A DNA stretch of 64,000 nucleotides from Hymenobacter gelipurpurascens (GTDB lineage: Bacteria > Bacteroidota > Bacteroidia > Cytophagales > Hymenobacteraceae): contig NZ_FYEW01000002.1 of assembly GCF_900187375.1 (NCBI RefSeq), forward strand, positions 186,001 through 250,000. The letters are read 5' to 3'. Each line of letters opens with the position of its first letter. Positions within the stretch are counted from its first letter, which is position 1. A model generated the notes under the pieces. The model saw only the letters and a program-made list of their open reading frames with translations. It was not told where the DNA came from and made no database searches. A program made the position numbers and the translations under genes. This document shows positions 18,446-27,450 of this stretch, piece by piece.

Positions 18446-19000
18446 CTAGGCTTGTTTCTGGCGCCGGCGGGCAGTTTTGCCTCTGAAAAGCAGCATGGCT
18501 CCGCCAACAACGGCCAAGATAACACCCAGCGCTGCGATGGCTAATGGCTCAAAACCGGGTTCATCGGAATGTAACCCGCTAATGGTGGTGATTCCGCCCG
18601 CTAGTACTAACACTCCACCTGCTATATGTGCCGCTTGCGTAACCCCAAACTGGCGCGGAACCTCTGCCTGCTTCTGCTGAAGCAGCGTATCAGGTGATTG
18701 TGCTTGTAGGCCAGTAATTGGGCGAAGAGCATGGTACGGTGCGGCGCCTTGGTCCATTTTAACGGCTCCGTCTTCTGCCGCCTGCGGGCGTGAGGTAGTT
18801 AGCAGGAACGGCTGCGCAGCAACAGAGGCAACAAGCGCTTCGGGCTCTTCCATCACTGGCCTAGCAGGTGCTGAGGCGGTTGAAACAGTACCAAAGCCAC
18901 CGGCTGCTGGTAGTGCGGAATAGGTAGTTTGGCAACTTGTGAGCAAACCAACGCCTAGCATAACAAGACTGGTGGTATGTAATAGATAGTTTTTGGGCAC
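18446..19000 (-). CDS. putative lipoprotein with two C-terminal membrane segments
   Basis: No family recognised. The 184-residue protein starts with a lipoprotein signal (VMLGVGLLTSC, lipidated Cys at 23). A Pro/Ala/Glu-rich low-complexity stretch follows, and two hydrophobic segments lie near the C-terminus (about 125-143 and 153-170). It ends with a strongly basic GKTARRRQKQA tail. It shares this plan (lipobox, Ala/Pro linker, C-terminal hydrophobic region) with the next minus-strand gene at 19203, which suggests related roles. A lipobox together with C-terminal membrane helices is odd. Function unknown. Confidence 0.65.
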   Translation of the reverse strand: MPKNYLLHTTSLVMLGVGLLTSCQTTYSALPAAGGFGTVSTASAPARPVMEEPEALVASVAAQPFLLTTSRPQAAEDGAVKMDQGAAPYHALRPITGLQAQSPDTLLQQKQAEVPRQFGVTQAAHIAGGVLVLAGGITTISGLHSDEPGFEPLAIAALGVILAVVGGAMLLFRGKTARRRQKQA

Positions 19001-19142
19001 AGTCTAAGAAGAGTAGATAAGAAAGTAAACAAGCACATCGGCTATGGAAAGCGTTATATAGTAGCGCTACTGCAGGTATGGTACTAAAATAACTCAAGGC
19101 AAGATAGAATAAGAACCCGACTATATAGTGGAGCTTAGAAAC

Positions 19143-19180
19143 AAAACGACCCCAACTGCCTGCGCAATTGGGGTCGTTTT
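19143..19180 (-). terminator. terminator after the 19203 lipoprotein gene
   Basis: Perfect 13-base arms AAAACGACCCCAA (19143-19155) and TTGGGGTCGTTTT (19168-19180), with a 12-base loop and T-runs on both sides. It begins 22 bases after the stop of the minus-strand gene at 19203. Confidence 0.85.
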
Positions 19181-19202
19181 AGTAAAAGCGAAAACGGTAG
19201 GC

Positions 19203-19772
19203 CTATACTTCGTCGAGGAGGCCTAGCACGATGAATACGATACCAATGATGGCAATAACGGTACCCAGGATTGGGACGATAATGCCAACCAGAATACCGA
19301 TTAGCAGCAGGATGATACCCAGCTTGATGTTGCGGCTGATGGCGTTAGCATCCTTTTTGGAAGCAACTTCCGATTTCTTGTTCACCTGTGCTTTCTCAGC
19401 AAGCTTGTCGGCTTTCTTGGCTAGGCTGTGTACTAACGCCTTTTGTGCCAGCGTCAGCTTTGGAGCCGAAGTAGCAGCAGGAGCTTTTGCCGGTGCGCTG
19501 GCTACAGCAGCACGTTCAGCAGCAACGGGAGCAGGTGCGGCCTGTACGGGCGCAATTTCAGGCGCTACAGCCACATCCTGAGGCACTTCTGCAGTAGTAG
19601 CAACGGGTGCTTTGGCTGGAGCAGGAGTTACGATTACGCCGCGTTGCGTGCCATGATAGGCCGAAGAAGTTTTGGGCAGCATAGCGTACTCGGCACGGTT
19701 ACAGCCAGTGAGAGCTACCGCTACAGCCGCTACGGCTGTCAGCTTGTGCAAGATTCCGGATAGGTGTTTCAT
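19203..19772 (-). CDS. putative lipoprotein with Ala/Pro linker and C-terminal membrane segment
   Basis: The 189-residue protein has a lipoprotein signal (VAVALTGC, Cys24) and a long Ala/Pro/Val-rich linker (about 48-105). A Lys/Ala-rich helical stretch follows (about 106-145). The C-terminus is a 40-residue block of Ile/Leu/Val/Gly, enough for two transmembrane helices, ending LLDEV. The plan resembles short Bacteroidota proteins that carry a C-terminal hydrophobic glycine-rich domain. Same orientation as the 18446 gene, with a terminator between them, so they are separate transcripts. Function unknown. Confidence 0.7.
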   Translation of the reverse strand: MKHLSGILHKLTAVAAVAVALTGCNRAEYAMLPKTSSAYHGTQRGVIVTPAPAKAPVATTAEVPQDVAVAPEIAPVQAAPAPVAAERAAVASAPAKAPAATSAPKLTLAQKALVHSLAKKADKLAEKAQVNKKSEVASKKDANAISRNIKLGIILLLIGILVGIIVPILGTVIAIIGIVFIVLGLLDEV

Positions 19773-20000
19773 GGAAAAGAAGTTTGAAGTGAATGGTAAG
19801 CAAACGGGATTTGTACGGGCTAAAGTAATAATAGGCGAGAATAAACAGGATTAAATCTGCTGATATGCTATAGTTAAAGACCTGAATATTGAAATAATGC
19901 AGCAGTAGGAATAGCATTTTGGGCTTCCCATGCGTTAGGTTTCGAACGCTTAGCGGCAATAGGCTGTTAACCCTAACGCCGTTTATCTGCCTCCGTGCCT

Positions 20001-20780
20001 ATGCCTTTTCCCTTAGCTTCCTTCTTACGGGTGTGTACTGCCAGCGTCCTTTTGGCTCCTACGGCGTGCACCCAACCACTCTCGGAAAGCACTGCTGCTC
20101 AGCTATCTGAGTTTCAGCGCAGCAGTGTACCGGATAGCAGTGGCTATATGCGCCGGGCTCCTCAGGACCCCAACGGCATCGGGAAGTATTACTTGGGTCG
20201 CCAGATTGCGCATGTGATGGGCCATGAAGGCTCCGATTGGCTGGAGCGCTCCGACCGCCAACAGGAAGAGGGAACAGATATTCTATTGCGCGAATTGCAG
20301 CTTAAACCCACCGATGTGGTGGCCGACATTGGCGCCGGCACTGGCTTCTTCACTTTCCGGATGAGCCCGCTGGTGCCACAGGGCAAGGTACTGGCCGTAG
20401 ATATTCAGCCGGAAATGCTGGCGTCTTTGCAGGCTACAAAGGCCAGTAGAAAAGCGGCTAATGTGGAAACCGTGCTCGGCACTACCAAAAACCCCAACCT
20501 GCCTGCCAATAGCGTAGACCTAGTGCTGATTGTGGATGCTTACCACGAATTCGACCATCCCAAGGAAATGATGCGGGCTATTCGCAATTCCCTGACGCCT
20601 AATGGTCGTGTAGCGCTGGTAGAATACCGCGCCGAAGATCCTAACGTCCCGATCAAGCGAATCCATAAGATGTCAGTAGCGCAGGCTGCCCGTGAAATGT
20701 CCGCGGCAGGGCTTGAACTAGCCGACACCATTGAGGCACTTCCTCAGCAACACCTGCTGATCTTCCGACGGGCGAAGTAA
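20001..20780 (+). CDS. class I SAM-dependent methyltransferase with lipoprotein-like N-terminus
   Basis: Residues about 75-250 form a class I methyltransferase domain. Motif I is VVADIGAGTGFF (about 107-118), followed by the acidic VLAVDIQPEML loop and motif IV-like DLVLIVDAYHEF. The first 23 residues look like a lipoprotein signal: hydrophobic ASVLLAPTAC, with a Cys at position 23. That would place the enzyme outside the cytoplasm, where S-adenosylmethionine is not expected. Either the signal is misleading, the start is later, or the protein has another role. An in-frame GTG at 19995 would add two residues. queA follows after 48 bases. Substrate unknown. Confidence 0.75.
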   Translation: MPFPLASFLRVCTASVLLAPTACTQPLSESTAAQLSEFQRSSVPDSSGYMRRAPQDPNGIGKYYLGRQIAHVMGHEGSDWLERSDRQQEEGTDILLRELQLKPTDVVADIGAGTGFFTFRMSPLVPQGKVLAVDIQPEMLASLQATKASRKAANVETVLGTTKNPNLPANSVDLVLIVDAYHEFDHPKEMMRAIRNSLTPNGRVALVEYRAEDPNVPIKRIHKMSVAQAAREMSAAGLELADTIEALPQQHLLIFRRAK

Positions 20781-20816
20781 CTGGCCTAGAGGCGGGGCAG
20801 AGTACGATAGTGGCGC

Positions 20817-20824
20817 TACCTTTG
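20817..20824 (+). promoter_or_regulatory. -7 box directly before queA
   Basis: TACCTTTG ends four bases before the queA ATG at 20829. If used, transcription would start at or within a few bases of the start codon, giving a leaderless or nearly leaderless mRNA. No TTG is found at the -33 position. Confidence 0.5.
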
Positions 20825-20828
20825 TGCT

Positions 20829-22067
20829 ATGTTCGTTCCCGTTCCCCCCGATCCTCGCCAGCTTTCTATTCACGATTTCACGTATCAGCTCCCGCCAGAG
20901 CGCATTGCCCCCGAGCCCCTGGCCAACCGCGACCAGTCGAAGCTACTGCTTTACCAAGCGGGCGAGCTGACGGACCGGAGCTTTCAGGAGCTTCCCGGTT
21001 TGCTTCCTTCTGATTCGCTTCTGGTGTTTAACGACACCAAAGTAGTGCGGGCCCGGCTGTTTGCGCACAAGCCCACGGGTGGCATAGTAGAGCTTTTTTG
21101 CCTAGAGCCGGTGGCACCGCACAAAGCCATTGAGCCCGCTATGCAGCAAATTGAAAGCTGTATCTGGAAATGCTTGGTCGGGAATGGGAAGCGCTGGAAA
21201 TCGGGGCCAGTGCTGCTGGAGTTTGAGGCAAACGGACAACCGGCTACTCTTACTGCCGAGCGTGTTGAACAAGGCGAAGGATATGCTCTGATTCGGTTTA
21301 GCTGGCAGCCGAGTGGCCTACCGTTCGCGGAAGTGCTGCGTGCGGCCGGCCACCTGCCCCTCCCTCCTTACCTCAACCGCGCCGATACGGAAGTAGATGC
21401 CGTACGTTACCAAACGGTGTATGCGGCCCACGAAGGTGCCGTGGCCGCTCCTACCGCTGGCCTACACTTCTCTGATGCCGTGCTGGCCGAGTTAGCGACC
21501 CTCCATATACCTTCGGCGCACGTAACGCTGCACGTGGGAGCCGGCACATTTCAGCCCGTAAAGGCCGACAACATGCTAGGCCACTCCATGCACGGCGAAC
21601 CAATAAGCGTGACGGCCGCCACCCTGCGTCAGCTGCTGGAGCACCTGCCCAAGCCAATCATTCCTGTAGGTACCACCAGTCTCCGGACCCTGGAAAGCCT
21701 GTATTGGCTGGGCTCCCGCCTTCTTCAGCAAACTGATAGCGCGGCTCCTGAGTGGCATGTAGGCCAGTGGCAGCCCTATGAACCAGGGGCGGATGTATCG
21801 GCGGCTGATGCGTTACAGGCGCTGCTGCAGCACCTGGAAACTACCGGAGAGCAGGAGCTGCACGCCACCACACAGCTACTGATTGCGCCCGGCTATAAGT
21901 TCCGATTGGTGCGCGGCCTGATTACCAACTTTCATCAGCCGGAAAGCACCTTACTGCTGCTGGTAGCTGCCCTGATCGGGCCTAGTTGGCGCACGGTATA
22001 TGAGCATGCGCTAGGCCACAACTACCGCTTCCTTAGCTACGGCGACAGCTCTTTGCTGCTTCCATAG
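20829..22067 (+). CDS. queA: S-adenosylmethionine:tRNA ribosyltransferase-isomerase QueA-like
   Basis: Transfers and isomerises the ribosyl part of SAM onto preQ1 in tRNA, giving epoxyqueuosine at the wobble base. The 412-residue protein has family motifs LVFNDTKVVRARL, GHLPLPPYL (about 178-186), the HEGAVAAPTAGLHF signature, VTLHVGAGTFQPV, and ITNFHQPESTLLLLV near the C-terminus. It is some 60 residues longer than enterobacterial QueA. The extra length is in the central region around the glutamine-rich block at 93-110 and in the 295-340 segment; this longer form looks intact. It begins four bases after a -7 promoter box. Confidence 0.93.
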   Translation: MFVPVPPDPRQLSIHDFTYQLPPERIAPEPLANRDQSKLLLYQAGELTDRSFQELPGLLPSDSLLVFNDTKVVRARLFAHKPTGGIVELFCLEPVAPHKAIEPAMQQIESCIWKCLVGNGKRWKSGPVLLEFEANGQPATLTAERVEQGEGYALIRFSWQPSGLPFAEVLRAAGHLPLPPYLNRADTEVDAVRYQTVYAAHEGAVAAPTAGLHFSDAVLAELATLHIPSAHVTLHVGAGTFQPVKADNMLGHSMHGEPISVTAATLRQLLEHLPKPIIPVGTTSLRTLESLYWLGSRLLQQTDSAAPEWHVGQWQPYEPGADVSAADALQALLQHLETTGEQELHATTQLLIAPGYKFRLVRGLITNFHQPESTLLLLVAALIGPSWRTVYEHALGHNYRFLSYGDSSLLLP

Positions 22068-22195
22068 CCATCAAATTCTGGTTGTAAACCAAGGCCCTAG
22101 CTCAACAGGTATGGCGTCAGTAGCTTCTGAAAACAACTTATTTTCAGGGCAGCGTATAAGGACACAGGTTTACTTTCCCAAACCTTTCCTTAGCC

Positions 22196-22549
22196 ATGAA
22201 AAAGATACTAATGATAGCTGCTGCCTTCGCATTCTCGACGGCCGCTTTCGCCCAGGGCGATACTAAAACTGTAGCAAAAGACCAGACTACCGGCGCCAAA
22301 ACGACCGTAACCACCCGCGACAACGGCACCATGAAAGTGGAGTCGCAGACGGGCCGCACGGAAGCTGGCGAGAAAATTCACAACACGAAAGAAGACGCTA
22401 AATACGCTGGCGAGAAAACCGGTAGCGCTGTAAAGCGTGGTGCCCAGAAGACGGGGCACGTAGTGAAAAAAGGCGCTAACAAAACCGGCCACGCCGTGAA
22501 AAAGGGCGCTAAAGCTGTGAAAAACAAAGCAGAAGACGTAGTAGATTAG
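22196..22549 (+). CDS. small exported protein with Lys/Gly repeats (LEA-like)
   Basis: The 117-residue protein has a clear signal peptide (MKKILMIAAAFAFSTAAFAQ). The mature part is hydrophilic and ends in tandem copies of an 11-residue unit, variants of KKGANKTGHAV: KRGAQKTGHVV, KKGANKTGHAV, KKGAKAVKNKA. Before these lie EDAKYAGEKTGSAV and related segments. The composition and 11-residue period recall late-embryogenesis-abundant or stress proteins, so a protective role in the periplasm is possible; this is inference from composition. A terminator follows. Confidence 0.75.
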   Translation: MKKILMIAAAFAFSTAAFAQGDTKTVAKDQTTGAKTTVTTRDNGTMKVESQTGRTEAGEKIHNTKEDAKYAGEKTGSAVKRGAQKTGHVVKKGANKTGHAVKKGAKAVKNKAEDVVD

Positions 22550-22565
22550 TCTGCTCACAATTCAT

Positions 22566-22601
22566 AAAAAAGCCCTGCCGTTTACACGGCAGGGCTTTTT
22601 T
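22566..22601. terminator. bidirectional terminator between 22196 gene and M14 peptidase
   Basis: Perfect 15-base arms AAAAAAGCCCTGCCG / CGGCAGGGCTTTTTT with a six-base loop. A-run and T-run on the two sides let it work for both convergent genes. Confidence 0.9.
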
Positions 22602-22623
22602 ATTGCGCTATACCTAGCAGTGA

Positions 22624-25194
22624 TTACTGGCCTACCATAAAAATGGCATTGCCAAACAGCAACTTACCACCCTGCCAAAAGGCCCGGAACAAGGGATTAT
22701 CGGCGAGATACACCACTTGCCCGCGGCCCAGGTCCTGGGTTCCGATGACGAAGCTGTCGGTGAGCACGCGCTGGGCCTTGCGGCCCGCAAACCCAGCGGC
22801 ATAGCTGTCCTTTTTGAGCACTCCTACGTTCCAGCCGCCCTTGGGCAGGAAGCGGTAGTTGGGCGTATCGCGCAGTAGGGCGTAGTAGGTGCTGCCGTAG
22901 CCGAAGGCCAACGGGTGCGTATTGTCCAGCTGTACCCGGTACACGCTGCCTTGCACCCGCTCCCCGATCTGCTCCCGCTCCGAATCGGCGTAGCGGCGTA
23001 GGGCGGTGTAAGGGCCTGCTTTTTTGGTAGCGGTGGTATCGGCTGGCTTTGCTTTAAGCAGGAAGTCCTTTTTGCCTGCCAGGAAGCGCGACGCTCCTTC
23101 TAGTGCAATAAGTTTTCCGCCGGCCCGCACCCAGTCTTTCACGTTCTCGAGAGTCCGCTCGGGCATTATCTCGGTGTAGTTGCCATCAGGCAGAATCAGG
23201 ACATCAAATTTGGCGAGCGGAACCGTACTGAAATAATCCGTACCGAGTACCGTAACTGGGTAGCCCAGTTGCTGCTCAAAGAAGTGCCACACTTCCCCAA
23301 AAGCCGTGGCATCTACACCTGGACCAGCCAACAAAGCCACGTTTGGCTGACGGAGCGGGCGTACCGAGCGGGAACCCAGGTCGCCGCCAGTAGTAGAAAA
23401 GCCTGACTGCACAGCCTGCACCGTTACGCCCACCGAATCGGCTTGGGCCCGCACCAGCTGGTCTAACTTGTCGCCCAGCCCTTCATTTCCGGTGCGGGTG
23501 ATGACCAATGTGCCTCGCTGATATTTCTGGCCTTCCGTCTCAAAGGGCTCCTCTGCCACGCGTGCTTTCACGCCTTGCTGCAGCAAGCGGCCCAGAAACT
23601 GTACATCGGAAAGGCTGTTCCAGCGAGCCAAGTACGCGTAAGGCTTGTCATTGGGCGCGGCGGCACTTCCTTTCACCGTAGCAGGTGCCGGCCGCGTAGC
23701 CGAGGCAGCTACTTGGTTTTTCAGCGCGTAAGCCTTCAATCCGAAAGCATAGGGCAACGACCAGGAAGTAAGGTCATAGGTCAGGGAATCCTCCAGCGTT
23801 GATTTCGGCTCAAACAGCACCTTCACCAGCGTCGATTTGGGCTGATACATGCTGATGACCACGTCATTGGCTTCAACCTGCACATTGTCGGTTTTGCCGG
23901 TGGTATAGTCGAAACCCTTGAGCTTGCTGCGCTTATTGGCATAGCCATAGCTGATCTGCTGACGGTCGAGGTATTGCGTGAGGGCGCGTACCTGGCCGGG
24001 GTCACCGCTGCCCGCCAGCACAAACGACTTGTACTCACCTTTAGGCTTAGTAGCGGCGTTGGTATAGAATGTCTGGAATTCCCTAATCAGGTCCGTATGT
24101 CGGTCGGAAGCCGCCTGAATAGTGGCCAGGCTGGTGGCGTGGTGGTGCGCAATGCGCTGTGCCAGCGTCAGGGTGTCGCCATCGGTTTTGGTGTAGCTGA
24201 TGCCTGCCGGGCCGCCGCCGCCCTGCTCATAGGTCATACCGATAGCCCCGTTGAAAGAAGGCCAAGTGTCGCCGTAGAAAGGCGCAAACAGGTCGTAGGT
24301 TTCGCGGGTGAAGTAGAGCCAGTTGTTCTTGTCAAACACCTGCCGGTTGTAGTCGCCGATGATGTTCTGAAACTTGCGCTGCCACTCCGTGAGGTCGGCG
24401 TGGAACGGCTTGGCGGCCGGCGAGAAATAATACGGGTTGTTGGGCCCCATCTCGTGAAAGTCGGCATGTACCTGCGGCAGCCACTGGTTATAAACCACAA
24501 TGCGCTGGCGGCTTTCCTGCTGCGTTTGCCAGGCCCAGTCGCGGTTCAGATCGAAATAATAGTGGTTGTAGCGCCCCCCAGGCCAGGGCTCCCGGTGCTC
24601 CCAGGAGTACGGCGAGGCATTAGCTTTCTGATTCCGCACGCGGTTGTACCACATGGCGTACCGGTCGCGGCCATCGGGGTTCACGCAGGGGTCGATGATG
24701 ACCACCAAGTTCTGCAGCCACTGCTGCATTTGCTGGTTTTGGGGGTTGGCTAGGTCATACAGCACCTCCATCACGGCCTCCGACGACACCGCTTCGTTGC
24801 CGTGCACGTTGTAGCTCAGCCACACCACGGCCGGCTGTTGGCGCTGCACCGCGCCCTTCTCTAGGCCTGCCAGGCGGAGGTTGTTGTGCCGGATATTATC
24901 CAGCTGCTTCATGTTATCGGCGGTGGCCACGTACACCAGCTCCAGCGGCCGGTTTTCGTAGGTCTTGCCGTAGCGCTCCAGCTTCATCTGGCCGGGCGTG
25001 TGCTGCACTATGTGCTCTACATAGCGGAGAACTTCCGCATGGGGCGTAAACTGTGTCCCGAGCTTATAGCCTAGGAACTGAGCCGGGGTAAGCAAAGGGC
25101 CATCAGTGGTAGTGGCCGGCGTTTGGGCAAAGAGCCGAGGCGCCCAGAGCAGCAAGAGCAGCAGGCAGGCCGCCCGTAAGCGAGAGTATAGCAC
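22624..25194 (-). CDS. M14-family zinc carboxypeptidase, secreted
   Basis: Secreted M14 metallopeptidase. From the GTG at 25194 (857 residues) the protein begins MLYSRLRAACLLLLLLW and a signal cleavage after FAQ; an in-frame TTG at 25233 would precede the signal peptide. Zinc ligands are visible as HGNE (H131, E134) and H243 in QVHADFHEMG. NPDGRDR and FDLNRDW supply substrate-binding Arg/Asn. The peptidase domain covers about 45-370. The rest includes an Rossmann-like part (VLILPDGNY, GGKLIALEG; about 650-720) similar to glutamine-amidotransferase-like domains found in large Bacteroidota M14 proteins. Natural substrate unknown. It converges on the small repeat-protein gene. Confidence 0.88.
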   Translation of the reverse strand: MLYSRLRAACLLLLLLWAPRLFAQTPATTTDGPLLTPAQFLGYKLGTQFTPHAEVLRYVEHIVQHTPGQMKLERYGKTYENRPLELVYVATADNMKQLDNIRHNNLRLAGLEKGAVQRQQPAVVWLSYNVHGNEAVSSEAVMEVLYDLANPQNQQMQQWLQNLVVIIDPCVNPDGRDRYAMWYNRVRNQKANASPYSWEHREPWPGGRYNHYYFDLNRDWAWQTQQESRQRIVVYNQWLPQVHADFHEMGPNNPYYFSPAAKPFHADLTEWQRKFQNIIGDYNRQVFDKNNWLYFTRETYDLFAPFYGDTWPSFNGAIGMTYEQGGGGPAGISYTKTDGDTLTLAQRIAHHHATSLATIQAASDRHTDLIREFQTFYTNAATKPKGEYKSFVLAGSGDPGQVRALTQYLDRQQISYGYANKRSKLKGFDYTTGKTDNVQVEANDVVISMYQPKSTLVKVLFEPKSTLEDSLTYDLTSWSLPYAFGLKAYALKNQVAASATRPAPATVKGSAAAPNDKPYAYLARWNSLSDVQFLGRLLQQGVKARVAEEPFETEGQKYQRGTLVITRTGNEGLGDKLDQLVRAQADSVGVTVQAVQSGFSTTGGDLGSRSVRPLRQPNVALLAGPGVDATAFGEVWHFFEQQLGYPVTVLGTDYFSTVPLAKFDVLILPDGNYTEIMPERTLENVKDWVRAGGKLIALEGASRFLAGKKDFLLKAKPADTTATKKAGPYTALRRYADSEREQIGERVQGSVYRVQLDNTHPLAFGYGSTYYALLRDTPNYRFLPKGGWNVGVLKKDSYAAGFAGRKAQRVLTDSFVIGTQDLGRGQVVYLADNPLFRAFWQGGKLLFGNAIFMVGQ

Positions 25195-25428
25195 AATATG
25201 TGAGTTGGGCAGGCCGCAGCCCGCAGTGTACAAGTGGATACCAAAGAAAGCATAAAGAAGCGTTGTGTTAGCTAAAAAATACTGCTAAACCTGGCCTAGC
25301 TGAACAATTCGGCCCAAGTACTGACGCGGTAGGCCAGTAGCACGAACAACGCCGGAATAGTAACTCAACTGAATGTCTGCTGACGAATTGGAACTACATT
25401 AGGCTCGTTCTTCACCTACCCTTCCACT

Positions 25429-27366
25429 ATGCCCTACTCTTTCCCGAAAGTTGCCGCCCTGAGTGGCCTACTGGTGGCCGGTTTATCCGGTGCCCACGCC
25501 CAAACTCCTGTTACCTATCCGCTGGCTTCTGAGGCTGAAAAAGCGCAGCTGGCGGTGGTACTAGCCGATACGGCTTACATCAAGGAGCGCTATACCAAAA
25601 CAGAATATCAGATTCCGATGCGCGATGGGGTGAAGTTGTACACCATTGTGTACGCGCCCAACGATGCCAACAAGGTAAAGTACCCTATTCTGCTCAACCG
25701 TACCCCTTACGCTATTGGCCCCTACGGCCCCGGCAAATACAAGCTCAACCTGGGCCCCAGCAGCACGATGATGCATGAGGGATACATCTTCGCCTACCAG
25801 GATGTGCGTGGGCGATATATGTCGGAAGGAGAGTTTGTGGATGTGCGCCCCGAAAAGGACATGCACAAAGGCAAGAACGACATCGATGAAGGCACCGACA
25901 CCTACGATACCATTGAGTGGCTTCTGAAGCACGGGCCCAAGAATAACGGCCGCGTAGGCCAGTGGGGCATCTCCTACCCCGGCTACTATACCGCTACTGG
26001 CCTACTGAGCCGCCACAAGGCCCTAAAGGCATCCTCACCGCAGGCCCCTATTGCCGACTGGTTCTGGGACGATTTTCACCACAACGGCGCGTTCTTCCTG
26101 CCGCACGCTTTCAACTTCCTGGCCTCCTTTGGGCTGGCCCGCCCCCAGCCCACGCCTACCGGCAACCCCGGCTTCAAGCACGGCACCCCCGATGGCTACG
26201 ATTTTTTCCTGAAGATGGGTCCGCTGAAAAACGCTGATGCCAACTACTACAAAGGCAAAGTGGCCTTCTGGAACGAAATGGCCAGCCACCCCAACTACGA
26301 CGAATTCTGGCAGGCCCGTAACCTACGCCCCCACCTCAAGAACCTCAACAAAGGCACCGCGGTGCTCACGGTTGGTGGCTTCAATGATGCCGAGGACCTG
26401 TTTGGCGCCCTGAAAACCTACGAAAGCATCGAGAAGCAAAACCCCGGCATGCGCAACGGCCTCGTGATGGGGCCGTGGGTACACGGTGGCTGGGCCCGCG
26501 GCACTGGCGAAATGGTAGGCAATGTGGCCTACGGCGAGTCGCCGTCGTTGTATTACCAGAAGCAGATTGAAGCGCCGTTCTTCAAATCATATCTGAAGGA
26601 TGGCAAACCTGCCGCTACCCCCGAGGCTACCATCTTTGAAAGCGGCACCAACCGCTGGCGCAGCTTCGAAACCTGGCCGCCCAAAGAAGCCAAAGAGCGC
26701 ACTTTGTACTTTCAGTCGGCCGGGAAAATCGGCTTCGAGAAGCCTGCCAGTGGCCTAGAGTACGACCAGTTCCTCAGCGACCCGGCTCACCCAGTGCCTT
26801 TCACCGAAGCTACGGCTACGGGCATGACCCGCGAGTACATGACCGACGACCAGCGCTTCGCCAGCCGCCGCCCCGACGTGCTGACCTACCAGACCGAAGC
26901 GCTTACCGAGGACATGACGCTGGCTGGCCCTATCGAGGCGCTGTTGCAGGTAGCCACCACCGGCACCGATGCCGACTGGGTAGTGAAGATTATTGATGTG
27001 TACCCCGACGATACGCCCAACAACCCCAGCACGAACCCCGCCGTGAAACTGGGCGGCTACCAGCAGATGGTTCGCTCCGAGGTGATGCGCGGTCGTTTCC
27101 GCAACAGCTTCTCCAAGCCCGAAGCCTTTGTACCGGAACAGGTAACGGCCGTGCCCTTCACGGTGCAGGACCTGTGCCACACCTTCCGGAAAGGACACCG
27201 CCTGATGGTGCAGGTGCAAAGCAGCTGGTTCCCGATTGTTGACCGCAACCCGCAGACCTTCGTACCCAATATTTTCGAGGCCGATGAGAAGGATTTCCAG
27301 GCCGCCACGCATCGGCTGTACCATTCGCCGGCGCATAGCTCGCAGCTCACGTTGCGCGTTCTGTAG
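25429..27366 (+). CDS. CocE/NonD-family (S15-like) hydrolase, secreted
   Basis: Alpha/beta hydrolase of the X-Pro dipeptidyl-peptidase S15 / CocE group, which includes alpha-amino-acid ester hydrolases and glutaryl acylases. The 645-residue protein has a signal peptide (cleavage after AHAQ, about 24-25). The first core strand is MRDGVKLYTIVYAP. The oxyanion region QDVRGR is followed by the nucleophile box G-I-S182-Y-P-G. The C-terminal jelly-roll domain (about 420-640) includes QVQSSWFPIVDRNPQT, typical of the family. The stop codon is the TAG inside GTAGGCCAC, one of several stops that overlap the repeated motif. Substrate cannot be told from sequence. Confidence 0.9.
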   Translation: MPYSFPKVAALSGLLVAGLSGAHAQTPVTYPLASEAEKAQLAVVLADTAYIKERYTKTEYQIPMRDGVKLYTIVYAPNDANKVKYPILLNRTPYAIGPYGPGKYKLNLGPSSTMMHEGYIFAYQDVRGRYMSEGEFVDVRPEKDMHKGKNDIDEGTDTYDTIEWLLKHGPKNNGRVGQWGISYPGYYTATGLLSRHKALKASSPQAPIADWFWDDFHHNGAFFLPHAFNFLASFGLARPQPTPTGNPGFKHGTPDGYDFFLKMGPLKNADANYYKGKVAFWNEMASHPNYDEFWQARNLRPHLKNLNKGTAVLTVGGFNDAEDLFGALKTYESIEKQNPGMRNGLVMGPWVHGGWARGTGEMVGNVAYGESPSLYYQKQIEAPFFKSYLKDGKPAATPEATIFESGTNRWRSFETWPPKEAKERTLYFQSAGKIGFEKPASGLEYDQFLSDPAHPVPFTEATATGMTREYMTDDQRFASRRPDVLTYQTEALTEDMTLAGPIEALLQVATTGTDADWVVKIIDVYPDDTPNNPSTNPAVKLGGYQQMVRSEVMRGRFRNSFSKPEAFVPEQVTAVPFTVQDLCHTFRKGHRLMVQVQSSWFPIVDRNPQTFVPNIFEADEKDFQAATHRLYHSPAHSSQLTLRVL

Positions 27367-27374
27367 GCCACTCT

Positions 27375-27450
27375 AAACAGGCTCGGGCCCTTAAAAACAA
27401 AGGAGACGCAATGCTGCGTCTCCTTTGTTTTTAAGGGCCCGAGCCTGTTT
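27375..27450. terminator. 36-base perfect hairpin between convergent genes
   Basis: Arms 27375-27410 and 27415-27450 are exact reverse complements over 36 bases, with a four-base loop ATGC. The right arm reaches into the stop codon of the minus-strand gene at 27449. AAAAACAAAGGAGACGCA forms the inner stem and the flank provides short T-runs. It probably ends both converging transcripts. Confidence 0.8.
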
